This document shows, in pieces, positions 10,184 to 23,300 of a stretch of DNA of 64,000 bases. This DNA comes from Gymnothorax reevesii. Taxonomy: Eukaryota; Chordata; Actinopteri; Anguilliformes; Muraenidae. The stretch spans positions 29,542,719 to 29,606,718 of the forward strand of contig CM056577.1 of assembly GCA_029721435.1 (NCBI GenBank). Reading direction: 5' to 3'. Made by a program: the position numbers and the translations under genes. The notes under the pieces are model-generated. The model ran no database searches, was not told where the DNA came from, and saw nothing but the letters and a program-made list of their open reading frames with translations. How positions within the stretch are numbered: the first letter of the stretch is position 1; every line of letters begins with the position of its first letter.

Positions 10184-12157
10184 CACCAATCAGCCACAAC
10201 ATTAAAACCACCTGCCTATTATTCGGAAGGTACCCCTTGTGCAGCCAAAACAGCTTTGAGCCATCGAGTTGTGGACTTCATTAGAGTTCTGAAGGTGTCC
10301 TGTGGTATCGGAGACCAAGTCATCAGCAGCAAATTCTTTTAAGGTCCCCCATCACGTCACTAGGTGCACAGCAAAGTAGTCATCACAAGCCATTTCAGAA
10401 TGTGTATCTTAATGACATCATATGGTGAAATGACCACCCTGAGGCAAGGAGGACTGATCAGCGTGGTCAAGCATTAGGTAACATAGGGTGAAGCAGATCT
10501 AATTGATCTGAATTTTGAGAGCCGAGTTGAAGTGTCAGCTTTCCCGAATGCATTGTATAATTTTGCAAATAGACGTGCAACTAGAAAAGCACTGAGAGAG
10601 CGCAGAACCTCCGCCAGGGGGCAGCAAAGCCAAAAGCGCGGCGAATGGAACTCTGGCCCATTGGCAAGACTTGAAATCATGAACTTTGGCGTATATCTCA
10701 GCAGTACTTTGGCCTAGATATGCCAAAATTGAATCACCTCTTCCTTGAGTTAATAGCCACCTACCCTGAAAATTTTGTCAAAATCCGGCCGTAAGTTTTT
10801 GAGTTATGTTGTACACAAACAAACCAACAAACAAACGGCACCGAAAACATATACCTCCTGGCAGAGGTTAATAAACATTGCATTTTGGGATTTATGATAC
10901 GTCAAAGATAGGGAATTCTGATCATTTTGCCCTACTTCCAACTTCATCCTGTGTTATCGAATGCCAACTGATCAACGTCCTTCAACCAGTTAATCAGTTC
11001 TTGCATAATTCTGGGTGGTCACTCCCCATGTTGATTTCAGGAATGGCTTGCAGTAGCTAATTGGCTGTGCACCTGGTAACATGACAGGGGATCTTTAAGT
11101 CATGGGTAGCCAACCCTGTTCCTGTTGGGCCCGAGGGTGTGCAGGATTTTGGTTTCTCTGAGCCAACTCTTGATTGCAGTCATTGGGTTACAAAGTCTGA
11201 AGAGGATGTTCCGTGATGGGGCCTCCATGGCTTTGACTTGTTCTTCCAGGACACCCCTCAGATGCACGAGAGTTGAGATCTGGGGAATTTAGTTGCAGAG
11301 TCAACACCCTGAACTCTGTCACATTCCTAAAACCATTCTGGAGCCATTTCTGCAAGTGTGGCTGAGTGCATTATCCTGCTGAATGAGGCCACTGCCATCA
11401 TTCAATGCCCTGAATACCATTTCCATGAAAGGGTGTACTTGGTTTGCAAAAGTGTTTTGGTTAGTGGTACATGACAAAGTAACCTCCACAAAATGCCAGG
11501 ACCCAAGGTTTCCAAGCTGAAAATTGCCCCGAGTGTTGCATTGCCTCCACCCTCTTCCCAGTGCATCCTGGTGCAATCTCTTTCCTCCATAAATGACAAC
11601 ACACACCTGGGTTGCCATCAACGTGATTAAAAAGAAAGCGTGAACCCCATAAGACAAGGGCACCATCTACTTCCATTGCTCCACAGTCCAGTTCTGTTGC
11701 TCAAGTGCCCATTATAGGCACTTCTGATGGCGGTAAGGAGTCAGCCTGGGCACCCTGACCAATCATCTGCTTCGCGGCCCCACATTCAGTCTTGTTCTCA
11801 CCTTTCGATCATAGCCAGCATTAAAGTATTCAGCAATTTCTACTAAATTAGCTCTTCTGTCCAATGGGACTTGATGGGCTAGCTTTTGCTATCCACGTGC
11901 TTTAATGAGCCTTGAGTGATCCATGACCCTGTCGCTGATTCAGCGGTTGTCCTTCCATAGACCAATTTGGTGCATCATGACCACTGCACACTGGTAACAT
12001 CCCGCAAGACCTACCGTTTAGGAGATGCTCTGACCCACTTGTCCAGCCATCACAATTTGGCCCACGGTAAAGTCACTCAGATCCTCACACTTTCTCCTGC
12101 TTCCAACACACAGACTTCAAGAACTGACTGTTCACTTGCTGTCTAATATACATTCGG
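10184..12157 (-). mobile_element. Decayed Tc1-like transposon, split by an insertion
   Basis: Begins with the terminal motif CACCAATCAGCCACAACATT, typical of a common fish Tc1 family. The - strand encodes transposase fragments (11319-11666) with GNFQLGNLGSWHF and LIQQDNALSHT, the second catalytic Asp region. Sequence homologous to the family stops at about 10343 and resumes about 11205, so roughly 860 bases were inserted. The far terminal repeat is missing. Many stops and shifts: not functional. Confidence 0.85.
10603..10872. mobile_element. Miniature element nested in the Tc1 remnant
   Basis: Terminal inverted repeats GAACCTCCGCCAGG and CCTGGCAGAGGTTA bound about 270 bases without coding capacity. 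A lone similar end, ACCTCCTGGCAGAGGT, is at 34737-34752. Confidence 0.6.
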
Positions 12158-13659
12158 GCAAAAGTGAAGCACCACCAAATTCAAAATGAAACTTTCTAAA
12201 AAAAAAAACTGGCATGCATTCCACGTGCATTTTCCATTCAAAAGGCCTTGTCATGAACCGTGATTTATTGCACATGCTGAATGTTCGCAGTAGAGTGGCA
12301 CTTCGGCGGTTTCATGTTACAACTGAATGACCAGTGACCCACCATTTCTCTGAAACTCTTCTCAGAATGAGACGTCGAGTTGACAGGTCTCCATGCCACC
12401 TTTTAAGGACAGTGGTCCCATAATTTTAACAATATTAAATGTGTTGAACACTTGCCCTTTCTTTGAAAGCTAATGAATTTGATCTTCATATCACACGTTC
12501 CATCAAAGAGGTTTAGTATCCCAGAGAAAGTTATGTCCAAGTGATATTTCCGAGAACTGGACAATGTTCATTGATGTTACTACGTCCGTCTATGAAGTGG
12601 AACTTGTTTTATGGGGTCTTCAAGGTAAAAATTTCTTCTTCTTTTTTTTAGAAAATTTCAATACTTTTGATTTTCACATAAATAAAATAAAGGAATGCAG
12701 TGAGATGCCAGTAGACACCAAGGATCTATGTTTTTCCCTCTGCCTCAATAGTTAATCGTGACTATAAATGCAAATTACCAAAAATCACAATTTTGACTGA
12801 TTTACAACCTTGTGGCATTCATAAAATCATTAATATTCACCTGACTGACTTGAAATTTGGACTGAAGCTGTATCTGTTGAAGATCTATGAAATGAGCTAG
12901 GATTTTCTAGATTGGTGCATCCCTAGGGAGTTAATTTTGAAAATGAAGCAAGTTCATGATTGCTTATGGTTACATAACAGCACATCAAATATTCATAAAT
13001 GTTCCAAACAAAAAAAAATCCAATGTCATTACATAGAGCCATCTTAAACCTTCCATATGAGACTAATTTCTGTAAAATCTGACGATAGGTTATTGAAATA
13101 TCAGTGCTCGAAAATATTTTCAGATTTTGTCATAAAAGTGCCATTTCCATGGCAACCATATACATTTTTATCAAAATACTACATTTTATGAGGTTAAAAT
13201 CATGTTGAGTAAGTTTATTTCTTAGTTTTTACATTATTACGGTTATTTCTACACTTTACCCTGTGGACCCCTTAAGAATGAGCAGTGCTTAACTTTTGCC
13301 CCAGTGCTTACAAATCCTGTAGTTTTCCCCAAGCAAGGCCCTCATTCCTGAGGACAAGTAAGAATCCAAAGTTGGTTCAAGCATGTAAAATAGCCACCGT
13401 CAGGACCAGCGTCAGATTCAAGCCTGGCACTGGACTTAATTTAGTACTGGATGGACTGTCTCTCTCCATTTCAGGTTTAGTCTTACATTGGACTAGGGTT
13501 AATCTGAAACTACCTCTTAAGTTTTCCCCAAACACTACGGGCAAAAATCCCCCGACTGGTTCCACCTCATTTGTGCAGAAACAACAAATTCACCGCCTCT
13601 CAACTGAACTAGATGTATTTGAGCCATCACACACACCACTTAGCACAAGAGAAAAAAAA
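12158..13659. other. Intergenic stretch between convergent genes
   Basis: AT-rich, no exon-like sequence. A + strand open frame at 13285-13944 runs antisense into the UBTF 3' UTR and shows no protein family features. Confidence 0.4.
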
Positions 13660-14193
13660 GTGCATTTATTTAGCAATTACTCCAGAATTGAGTCTGAGGA
13701 CTATGAAAATGTGTCCCTTCTCCTGAGCTGCGGAGAAATGGACATGCGTGTGCACACACACACGGGTAGCGAGGAGTTCTTAGAAGTCGACGCCGCTCTA
13801 CGTCGCTTCCGGACAACACTGCAGCACAAAACCACGCATCCAAAAATGCCTTGGGCATTTCCGCACTTCCAGTTCACATTTAAAAAAAAAAAAAAAAAGA
13901 TGGCCAACATGGTCTCTCTCATAACACCTCAAGAAAGGCAATAAAAAAAAATAAACCTGACACGCATGTAACACGCCTCCTTTAAAAAAAAAAAAAGCAA
14001 TTGTCCCATCACATAGGAGTTTTTTTTTTTGTTTTGAGGAGGGGGCGGGTTCCAGCCCTGGCCCTCTATTTTGGTTGGTCTGGGTGAGAGGGGGAGGAGG
14101 GTTTGAAATGGTGTCCCCCATTTTCAGGAGGGAACTTGCCTCCCCCTTAACATTCCCCCAGATACCGCTTGGCCCCTCCTCCTGTAGGCGGGG
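13660..14193 (-). other. ubtf: UBTF probable 3' UTR
   Basis: Follows the UBTF stop on the - strand and contains poly-A/T runs. A possible AATAAA signal on the - strand (TTTATT on +) lies near 13666. The end is inferred. Confidence 0.4.
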
Positions 14194-14313
14194 CTAATCA
14201 GAGTCGGAGTCACTGCTGTCTGTGGATGAGCTGCTGGAGCCGTCCGATTGGTCTTCGTCTTCATCGTCTTCGTCATCCTCATCATCTTCGTCGTCGTCCT
14301 CCCCATCGTCATG
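14194..14313 (-). CDS. ubtf: UBTF coding exon 19, acidic tail end and stop
   Basis: 39 codons plus TAG, 24 acidic, ending [14 protein letters not shown] like the mammalian serine/aspartate terminus. Acceptor CTTTATTAAG precedes 14313. Confidence 0.93.
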   Translation of the reverse strand, partial: HDDGEDDDEDDEDDEDDEDEDQSDGSSSSSTDSSDSDSD

Positions 14314-17300
14314 CTTAATAAAGGAGAGGCGACAGTCATTTGGAGCTGATCACCTGTTAAAAACTTTTACCATGCTTTCACAGATGACAAACTTATTATG
14401 AACAAACTCCCATCCCAACACACAATTGAACCCCCCTTCCATATTAAAAACTCAAACTGTGCCACGGCTTTTTCCCCAGTTCTTGGTCCAAAAGTTCTTC
14501 GAGTTTAAAACAGGACCCTAATCATACAGGCCAGCTTGTCTTGTCCGAGACTGACTGACAGCCACTAATGGCGACTTTCCCTCACTCCCTTGGTAACTCT
14601 ACATCCAATCATGTGCTTCTACAATAAGCCTGCCAGCCAATCAGTAGTTGCAGTTGGCATTCCATTGAAGTTCTTCAGCAGAATAGAGCACTGCAGTGAC
14701 TACATCCCAGCCTCTTCGCTTTTGGTGTCCAAAGCAAAATCCCTGTGGAAATTTATAACGGGGTTCGGACACTTTCCGGCATTACTCAAGCGTAAATTAT
14801 TTTTATGAGTCGGCTCGCTCCAAGATTAGCCAACGGGGTGCACGGATGCAAGGGATCCCATCAAACTCGAAGTTTAATGTCAAAAATGTTATGCTTTAGT
14901 CCACTTTTGTGAACTACATATCCACTACACAAAGGCATGAGTAGCCCGTGATTTGCACCCAGTCAATGAAGTACCTCAGTCTCGGCAAACTTTCGCAATG
15001 TAACTTGACGGAAGCCAAACAGTGACCGAGAAATTGCCATTGGCCATTTCTGGAAACTGATAAACCTGCAGCCAAGCAAAGTTATAACACAGCAGGCTTC
15101 TAGTAGCTAGCTGCATGTGATGCATAGTAATCGATGGGTAACAGTGAATAGCAATTATTTTGGCATTTAGTTAGATAGGTAACCTTTACATCAGGGATTC
15201 CCAACCTGTGGTGCGCAAGCTGCCGCTAGGTGGTGCGCGACATGAGAAGGGTAATGGCGGCCTATTGCGTATTTTTCTAAAAAATAAATAAATCATGCGT
15301 TATTTCAAATGGAGTTTCACTTGTAACAAACAGATCAATTTGGATCGCTCAAAACATTGTTTCAGTCCCACAAAAACGCGCACTTTCAGACAGTTCTAGC
15401 GCGCATATGCGTTTTCCACAGTCAATGTGGCAACGCTGGTGTTCTGTCAAATTTTGCTCCCTTGTCAAAACAAGAGCCATCTGGCAATGGCGGATCCCCC
15501 CAGCTGTAGGTTGTGTAACCTTCAGGTTGTGTGGACAGACAGACGGACCGAAACCCCCCAAAAAGGCACAACTACACCATAAGGAGAAGCTCCATACCTA
15601 ATTTGGTGTTTGTAAGTGGTTTAGTTTTCGAGTTCTGGTCCGGAAACGATTTTATTACGGACGGACGGACGGACACACTGATCGCGATATCCCCCCGCAT
15701 TATATGCCGGGGGGATAAAAATGCAAAGCGATCGTAAAGTCTTTGTTTTCGACTTGATATTGCAATATGAATCAGTTTACAGTAGTAACTTTATTTGTTA
15801 GCTCATCATAACATAAGCAGATTTTATAACGAGTTGGATAAGTTTGTTCAAAGATATAGCTATGCCCCCATATGCTATTATCATCTAATTTCTGCATTTT
15901 CAGGAAAACCCAGCATGTACATGCAAATATGTGTACGATTACAGGTTGAAATGCGCACTGAAAATACATATATTTTTATGATTTTTGAAGATTCTTAAGA
16001 TATGAGCAAGGAAACAGCCCGAGATTTTAAGGTTGCGCAAGCATAGAACCGAGAGGTAGCAGTAGCAAGTGAAGCTCCTCGGAAAAATCCCAAAGTCCCA
16101 AATGAGCCGCAAAAAAGTACCCCGCAATGATGAAGCAAAAATGAAGATATAAGACGTCATTAGTGAGCAGTAGAGCTTCATACATTAGTTCGGGAAACTC
16201 GTAAAATGCAATTACAACCATATTTCGTTAAATATAATTCAAATAATAAGAGAACACTTAAAATTTATGTGGCAGTGTCACACATTAGAAAAATTCAAGA
16301 AAATCATCTGTAGGGTTCTAATTCAAAACTCTTATTTTAATTAAAATTCACTCTGTTATTTCTCTTTTATTATTTTTTGTATTAAACTTGATGCACTCAA
16401 TGAGGCTATAAAAATACTTTTTTTTGCGCCTTTTTTTTGATCGGTAGTCTGTTGGCCCGATAATTGTGGGCTCGCTCAGCGACCATACTTTTTATTTTCA
16501 TATTATTCTCCTCAACTTTCAAATGTGAGACCACAATTGGAGTATTACTGCACATTCAATAATGAACAGTTGTGCGTTCTTATATTTTGTTGTATTAAAC
16601 CTGATGCCCTCAATGAGACTATAAATAGACGGTGCCTTTATGTGTTGGGGGTGGTGGTGCGTCAGCTCAGTCGGGAAGTAGAAGGTGGTGCGCTGCCTTA
16701 AAAGGTTGGGAACCGCTGCTTTACATGCACCAAATATGACTAGCTAAGCCAGCAAAATGGCTAGTTAGTTATATTTGGTGTATGTAACTCAATAGAAATC
16801 CGTGACTAGCTATTACTTCCCTACTTAGAGCTGAACTGCGAGCATTTAGACAGCTGGCATTTATATGCACCGAATAGAACATTTATTTGCAAGCTGACTA
16901 CCGAAGCTAGCAGACTAGGTCACTGGCTAGGCTAGCTAGCTAGCTTGCTAGCACAGCTAACTATATTTAGTTCATCTAAATCAATAAAATCAGCGAATAG
17001 CGAATATTTCACAACTTAATTATTGTTATATAAGCAAATAGTCATTAATTAGCTGTGTAGCTAAGCCATTTACATATTGATGAGGCTGATTAGCTCATTC
17101 GCTAACTACTGAGTTTTAACACTCACAAACGCTGGCCGACAACCCTTGGCTATTAATGCAAATTGGCACTAGTTGCAAAACTTGATATCTAACATCAAAC
17201 AAGTAGATCAGAAAGATCTAATGCGACCTCGCCTAGCATCCGTCACGTGGCCTAGTGTCCGACTGGTGGTTTCTTGTACAAGTGTGATCTTGAAATTGGC

Positions 17301-20300
17301 AAATTACCTTGAAAATCAATGAGGGACCCTTCCTCTGTACCAAGAAGCTTGTTCTAAGATTTAATAGCCATCCATCAAGTTAAAGTGGAGTTACGGTGTG
17401 AAAACTGTGAAATCGGGGCAAAATCGACACTTTTTTGACCGGTGTGATCTTGGGATTCGACAGATGACCTTGAAAATCAATAGGGAACCCCTTCTCTATA
17501 CCAAGAAGCTTGTTCTAAGATTTCATAGCCATTCATTGAATTAAACTTGAGTTACGGTGCGAAAACCGTCAAATCGGGCAAAATTGACACTTTTTTTGCC
17601 TTTGTGACCTTGGGATTTGACGGATGACCTTGAAAAACAATAGGGAACACCTCCTCTATGCCTAGAAGCTATTTCCAAAATTTCATAGCGATCCATGAAT
17701 TCTAACTGGAGTTACAGCGCGAAAACCGGCAAACAAGGTTGTGACCTCTGTGAACTTGACCTTTGACCTTGTGCATGGACATCACTTTGGTGAAGGTCAA
17801 TAACTCCTGAAAATTTCATGATGATAGGACGACAGGAACATGGTCAAAAAAGGTGTCATAGACGGACAGACAGATGGACGGACGGACAGAGACAGACGCG
17901 TTCATAGAGCTGCTTGGTCGCAGCTAAAAACAGCAACAGCAAAAACTGTGGCTGTAAGCCAAAGCTTTCCCATCAGGGACAGAATGGCCACTAGTCCAGA
18001 TACATAATCATAACTGCAGAAATGCAATTCTAAGAAATCTCTGTAGAACTGAATCAGTCCATTTTTGAACCGTTCTCAGCAAAACCCCATGTGTCTCGAG
18101 CTTCGGCACACTGCTATTTTGCGAGTTTTTCTGATGATTTTTATCTCCCATTTTGCAACACAAATGCTGATGGTCTGAGCAGGGCTACTCTCGAAACGGT
18201 TTGCCTGAGCTTTCTAGTTACCTCGTCGTCATCGTCGCTGTCGGTGCTCCCGGAAGAATCTTCATCATCCTCATCCTCAGAATCAGATGAGTCGGTTTTC
18301 TCATCTTCCTCTGAGTCCGATGTGTCCTGCTGGAGAGAGGAGGGTCACTCCTTTCCCTACAGCCGTGCTGAAGTTAAACACACACACACACACGCACGCG
18401 CCCACGCATGCACGCACATGCACATACACACAATTACACATGTATGCACACACACACTCACACACACTCGTACTTGCATGCATCCACACCCACACAACCT
18501 CACCCAACCCCACACACATGCACACATACAAGCATTTTCACATACATGCACAGCCACCCAACACACAAACACACGCACACACACATGCATGAATGCACAA
18601 ACTTCCTCACACACAAGCACACAGAGAGATATACACAAGCAGCCAGCCTACGCACACGCACGCGCACACTTCCACACGCACAAACTCTCTCTCTCTCTCA
18701 CACACACACACGCACGCACGCACGCACGCACACACGCGCAGCACGTGTCACCGTAAGCATCAAACCTGATGACCTTGTGGCAGCACTGCAGTCACCAGCT
18801 AGCGTTCCTAAACCCTCAAACCCCCATCCACTCAACCCAACTTCAAACCCCCCACCCCCTCCCTCGGTGTGAGAGTTCCGGGGCAGAACAGCCGTTACCT
18901 TGGCCCTGTACGCCATCGCACGCCTGCCCCCCCCGGACCCCAGTCCTCCGCTTCTGGCACCTACCGCCTTCCCTCTCCCCACTCGAACCTTGGCCGCCGG
19001 TCCTCGCGCCTTGGTGGAGCTGCGTCGTTTCTGCAGAGAGAGAAGGGGATGGAGGGAGGGAGGAGTGCAGCGGATAGACACGGTTGAAGCTCAAGCGTTG
19101 ATTAGTAGCCTTAGCGTCTCTACGTTACAGTTCAACACGACTCCGGTTAGTAAAGCGCTAGTGAACACACTTGATGCTAAAAGAGGCAGATGAAACCTCA
19201 ACCCAACTAAGCCATAAGCAAGCTAACTAAGAGAAAAAACTAAATAGGTGCTCAAAAGCTGGATTGGCGCAGCATGCAAATCATTCAGGCAAATCCCCAG
19301 CACCATTAGAAACAAAATGGCTTTGTGTGAGAGGGGCAGACAGGATGTGGAATGTTCCGTGGTTGTCCCACCCCATCCCTCCATCCCCCAAGTTAAGTAG
19401 CATGAAGAGATATAGCAGTGGGTTGGGATGTGATGTAATGTAGGTGCGCATAGATGGGGGAACAGGGCCTGTAGTAGTTAGGACATGCGGATGGAGTTGC
19501 CACACAACTCACCGTGGATGAGAACTCCCTGTACACTGCTCTGTCGTGAGGAGAGAGGGACTGTCAGACAGAGAAAGAGAGAGAGAAAGAACAGAAATGA
19601 GTCACCAGGAAGTAACCCCACCAGCTCAGTAAGTTAATGAAGCAGAGGCAAAATATGAAAATTAAGGTCACAGCAGTTTCCCCTCCTTCCCTAATAGCAG
19701 GTGTGTCAAACTCACCTGTAAACGGGCTAAGAGGCTGCAGGTTTTCACTCCAACAATGCAGAAGTGCACCTGATACAACTAATCAGTTGTGCAGGCCTAC
19801 ATCAGTTGATTAAATCAGTGCTTTCAGGTGAGCTTCTGCTTGGTAGGATTGAAGACCTGCAGCCTTACGGGTCAGTTTACGGGTCAGTTTGACACCCCTG
19901 CCAAATAGGCATGGTAAGTGAGCTATAAACAATGATCAGTTGAGCTGATAGGTGTGCAGTTATAACGACTGTCATGAGTTGTATGAAGCACTTATACCAT
20001 AATTACTTTACAAATATACTTAGCATAAGATTTAAGTTTCATATTTTCCTCCATAAAATGCATTTATATTTGGACTATTTGCTTTCACCAAAATTGTAGC
20101 TTCAAAATAGCCGAAATTTTTCATTGCAATGTGCAAGATTGAGGTTGTTAGTTTAATTTTGTTTCAATGTTGTGAAAGACCAGTGGTTCCACAGCCTCAA
20201 AGCTCCACTTGTACGGTTATTTTTGCATTATCCTTTCTCCCACTTGTTATATTTACCGTTCTGGCCAAATAGTCACATCAGTAAGCATTCAAAGTGCTGT

Positions 20301-23300
20301 TCATGCCAATTTTAGCCTGCCCTTCCATTGTTTGTGACACTGTGGCTCAAAGGGTCATTTAAAATAAGCCCAGAATTAAAAAGTGGCAAATTAATACAAA
20401 CTGTCAACAGGCTGTCACATTCTAAACTACTCGATTGGTGTGCATTTATCAGAAGATAATGCTCGCCCTCAGAACGTCCTTCAACTTTAAGCTCTGAAGC
20501 AAGGTTTGGTCAATAAAAAAACGAAATTAACAATTGTGAATAAACAGCCTGTAGGATAGTGGCTAGCGCATCAACTCGATGGCTAGTTAAACCCCCAGCG
20601 CTGCCACAATAGCGCAGCCGGCGAGGGCTTCAGCAAGACACTGACTCGCACCCTGCTCCACCCAGCTAAGTCCACTGAACTGTAAGTCAAACTGGTTGTA
20701 GCCTCAGCTAAATAACCACAGGAACAAATCTGCGATGAGCGAAAACACAAACGTCCATATTTCCGAAGGCCCTCCCACCTTGACCCAGGCCTCCAGGTCG
20801 GCCTTGTACTCCAGCTGCTGCTGTTCCACTAGCTTCTTGTACTTGTCCTTCAGGCTCTGGCTCAGCTTGTGCCAGCGTTTTCCGATCTCCACCATGCGCT
20901 CCTTCAGGCTGAAGTGGTTCAGCTCCCCGTTGGTCAGGAGCTCCTGAGAGAACATCTGGTAGCCGCTCCTGAGACAAGAGAAGGGGGAGATGGAGAGTGT
21001 GGGAGGGAGGTTTGGTGCTCTCCACCGCCTGCAACCGTTTTATTAACCCCTTTGCGCAGCAGACCAATATTGCCAATTTTTCCTGTTGTGCATGAGTACT
21101 TAAGGCTTCATAAGTCAGTATTTCTGTCACGGAGACTGAAAAATTACTCGAGTGAGGAAAGACATTTGGAAATTTATTAACAGAATTATTTAGCAATTAA
21201 ATTTCAGAATTTAAAGACACCGGCGTGTAAATCTGTGCAGAGGGGTCAGAAGTTTTAGGTTATTTTACCATTCTCCATTTGCACACAATAGCTTGTTTGA
21301 GTTCCTGGGCACTTATCATGTGAAATTCTGTTACCTCAGACAAATCTGGTGAGCTGAGCTCCCTCACTGGCAGTGTTTTGTCTCACTGAGATAAATAAAT
21401 GTCAGAACTGTAAATATGAGGGTAAAGTTTAAAAAAGAGGTTGACTTCTTTTTGTTTATCCCCCCCCGGCATATAATGCAGGGGGAAATAGTCTTTGGTG
21501 CGGTCGTCTGTGCATGCGTGCGTCCGTCCTTCTGTCTGTGAACATTTCGTTTCCGGAACACAACTTGACCACTGTTCATTATTTTTCCACAAAACGTGGT
21601 GTGCAGATTAATCATGACACGACGTGGTGCCTTTGGCTAATCCGAAGTGGATGACGTGAGGCTGGGGGGATATGCCATCTCCTAATGGCTCTTGTTTGTA
21701 TTTGCAGTGCAGAAAAGGATAGGAGAATGCAAGACAGAGATACAGACAGACAGAGAGACTTCCTGGTCACTCACACAGGGGGCTTCTTCGGTTCCCCATC
21801 AAATTTTGGTTTCCGCTGCCCCTGTCCCGCCTGAGGCGTCCTCATCTCCAGAAGCTCCCTCTGCAGCAAAGCAACACCATCAGGTACACCAGCACACCTA
21901 CACCTCACCACAGAGAGGCACTGTAGCACACTACACAACCACACTAACACACTACACCAGCACACCTCACTGCAGAGCCACCCTGTAGCACACTTAACTA
22001 GCATATGTATTCCTTACCACAGAACCACACTAACACACTACACCAGCGCACCTATTCCTCACTACAGAGAGGCACTGTAGCACACTACACCAGCACACGA
22101 CAGAATCACACTAACACAGCACACCTACACCTCACTACAGAGCCACACTGTAGCACACTAAACTAGCACACATATGCCATCCCACAGAACCATACGAACA
22201 CACGCTGCACCAGCTACCTACACCAGGATTCTCCATAAATGCCAGCAGCCGTCAGTTTATGTTGTACCACTGGGTGTTTTTGTCAGTGTCAACCCAAAAA
22301 AAAAAAAATAAAAAAAAAAACTGGCTCCATTTCAAACAAATATTTGACAATGTACTGACCAGTCCAAGCAGATGGCTAGCGAGCCTCACAAGGCAGGAAA
22401 TTAAGCAGTTAAGTAGCTAGATGGCTAGCTAATTAACACAACAGAGATCATCGTAGCCTTAAATGGGAGCATCACAAACCTTTTGAGACACATGAAATTA
22501 CCAACATTCACAAAAATCAGTCAACGTTAAAATAACCAACGAGCTGGCTAACGTGACATAGCCAAGTAGTCAGCGAGCTATTCTTTCCTTATGCTTCAAA
22601 TAACAGAAAAAAATGCCGCAATCTCAGCTTCAACACTGCAAGTGGGCGAGCGGTACGTTAATTCCAACATCTTGTTAGAAGGTTCGAGTAAAATGACTTG
22701 CTCGTAAACAACAGCCAACAGTTGCAATGTCTGCACTTGTCTCGGTTTGCAGAAAGCAACTGATGACAACGAGCTGGTTTTAACACGATCTAGTTTCCTC
22801 ACGCTGGCAATTCTGTCCAAGAAGAACTTGGAGAAAAACTCATTCCTGACTTTTTTGATAGTAGACGGTAGTAGACATATTTATTGTTACCTCAGAGACA
22901 GAGTTGCTAAGTGTTGATAATGCGCGGTCAATTTAGCTGGCAAACAAAGGCTTCTTAACCATGTTCCTGTCGTTTCTGTTTTGTTGTGACCCTGATAATC
23001 CGCTACGACTGACCGTATAGCCAGATAGATCTCTCGTCCTCAAATGAATGCAGTAATGGGAAACGCGCACTTCAGAACTCAATTCGTAACGGATAATTCC
23101 GATGAATACTCACTTTAAATGTCAATAATTATGGGATTACTTTGCTTGTATTCTCCAAGTGCTAAAATCTCTGAGAATACATTTCCAAGTGTCTCAACAT
23201 CCTGGTGGTTGGGGGCCCCAGGCCAATTTTTTGCCTTGCTGCACTTGGCAGACACCTGTAATTTACAGTACAGAAGAGATTTCAAGTGTGGAGAACCCTG

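Noticed and set aside
11319..11666. 115-codon - strand frame as an independent gene
   Set aside because: It is a fragment of Tc1 transposase within a decayed element.
13285..13944. A 219-codon + strand open frame
   Set aside because: It overlaps the UBTF 3' UTR in antisense, ends in a lysine run from poly(A), and has no recognisable domain or splice context.
18091..18756. A 221-codon + strand open frame
   Set aside because: It is antisense to UBTF acidic exon 18 followed by a CA repeat; the Ser-rich start is the reverse of Asp/Glu codons.
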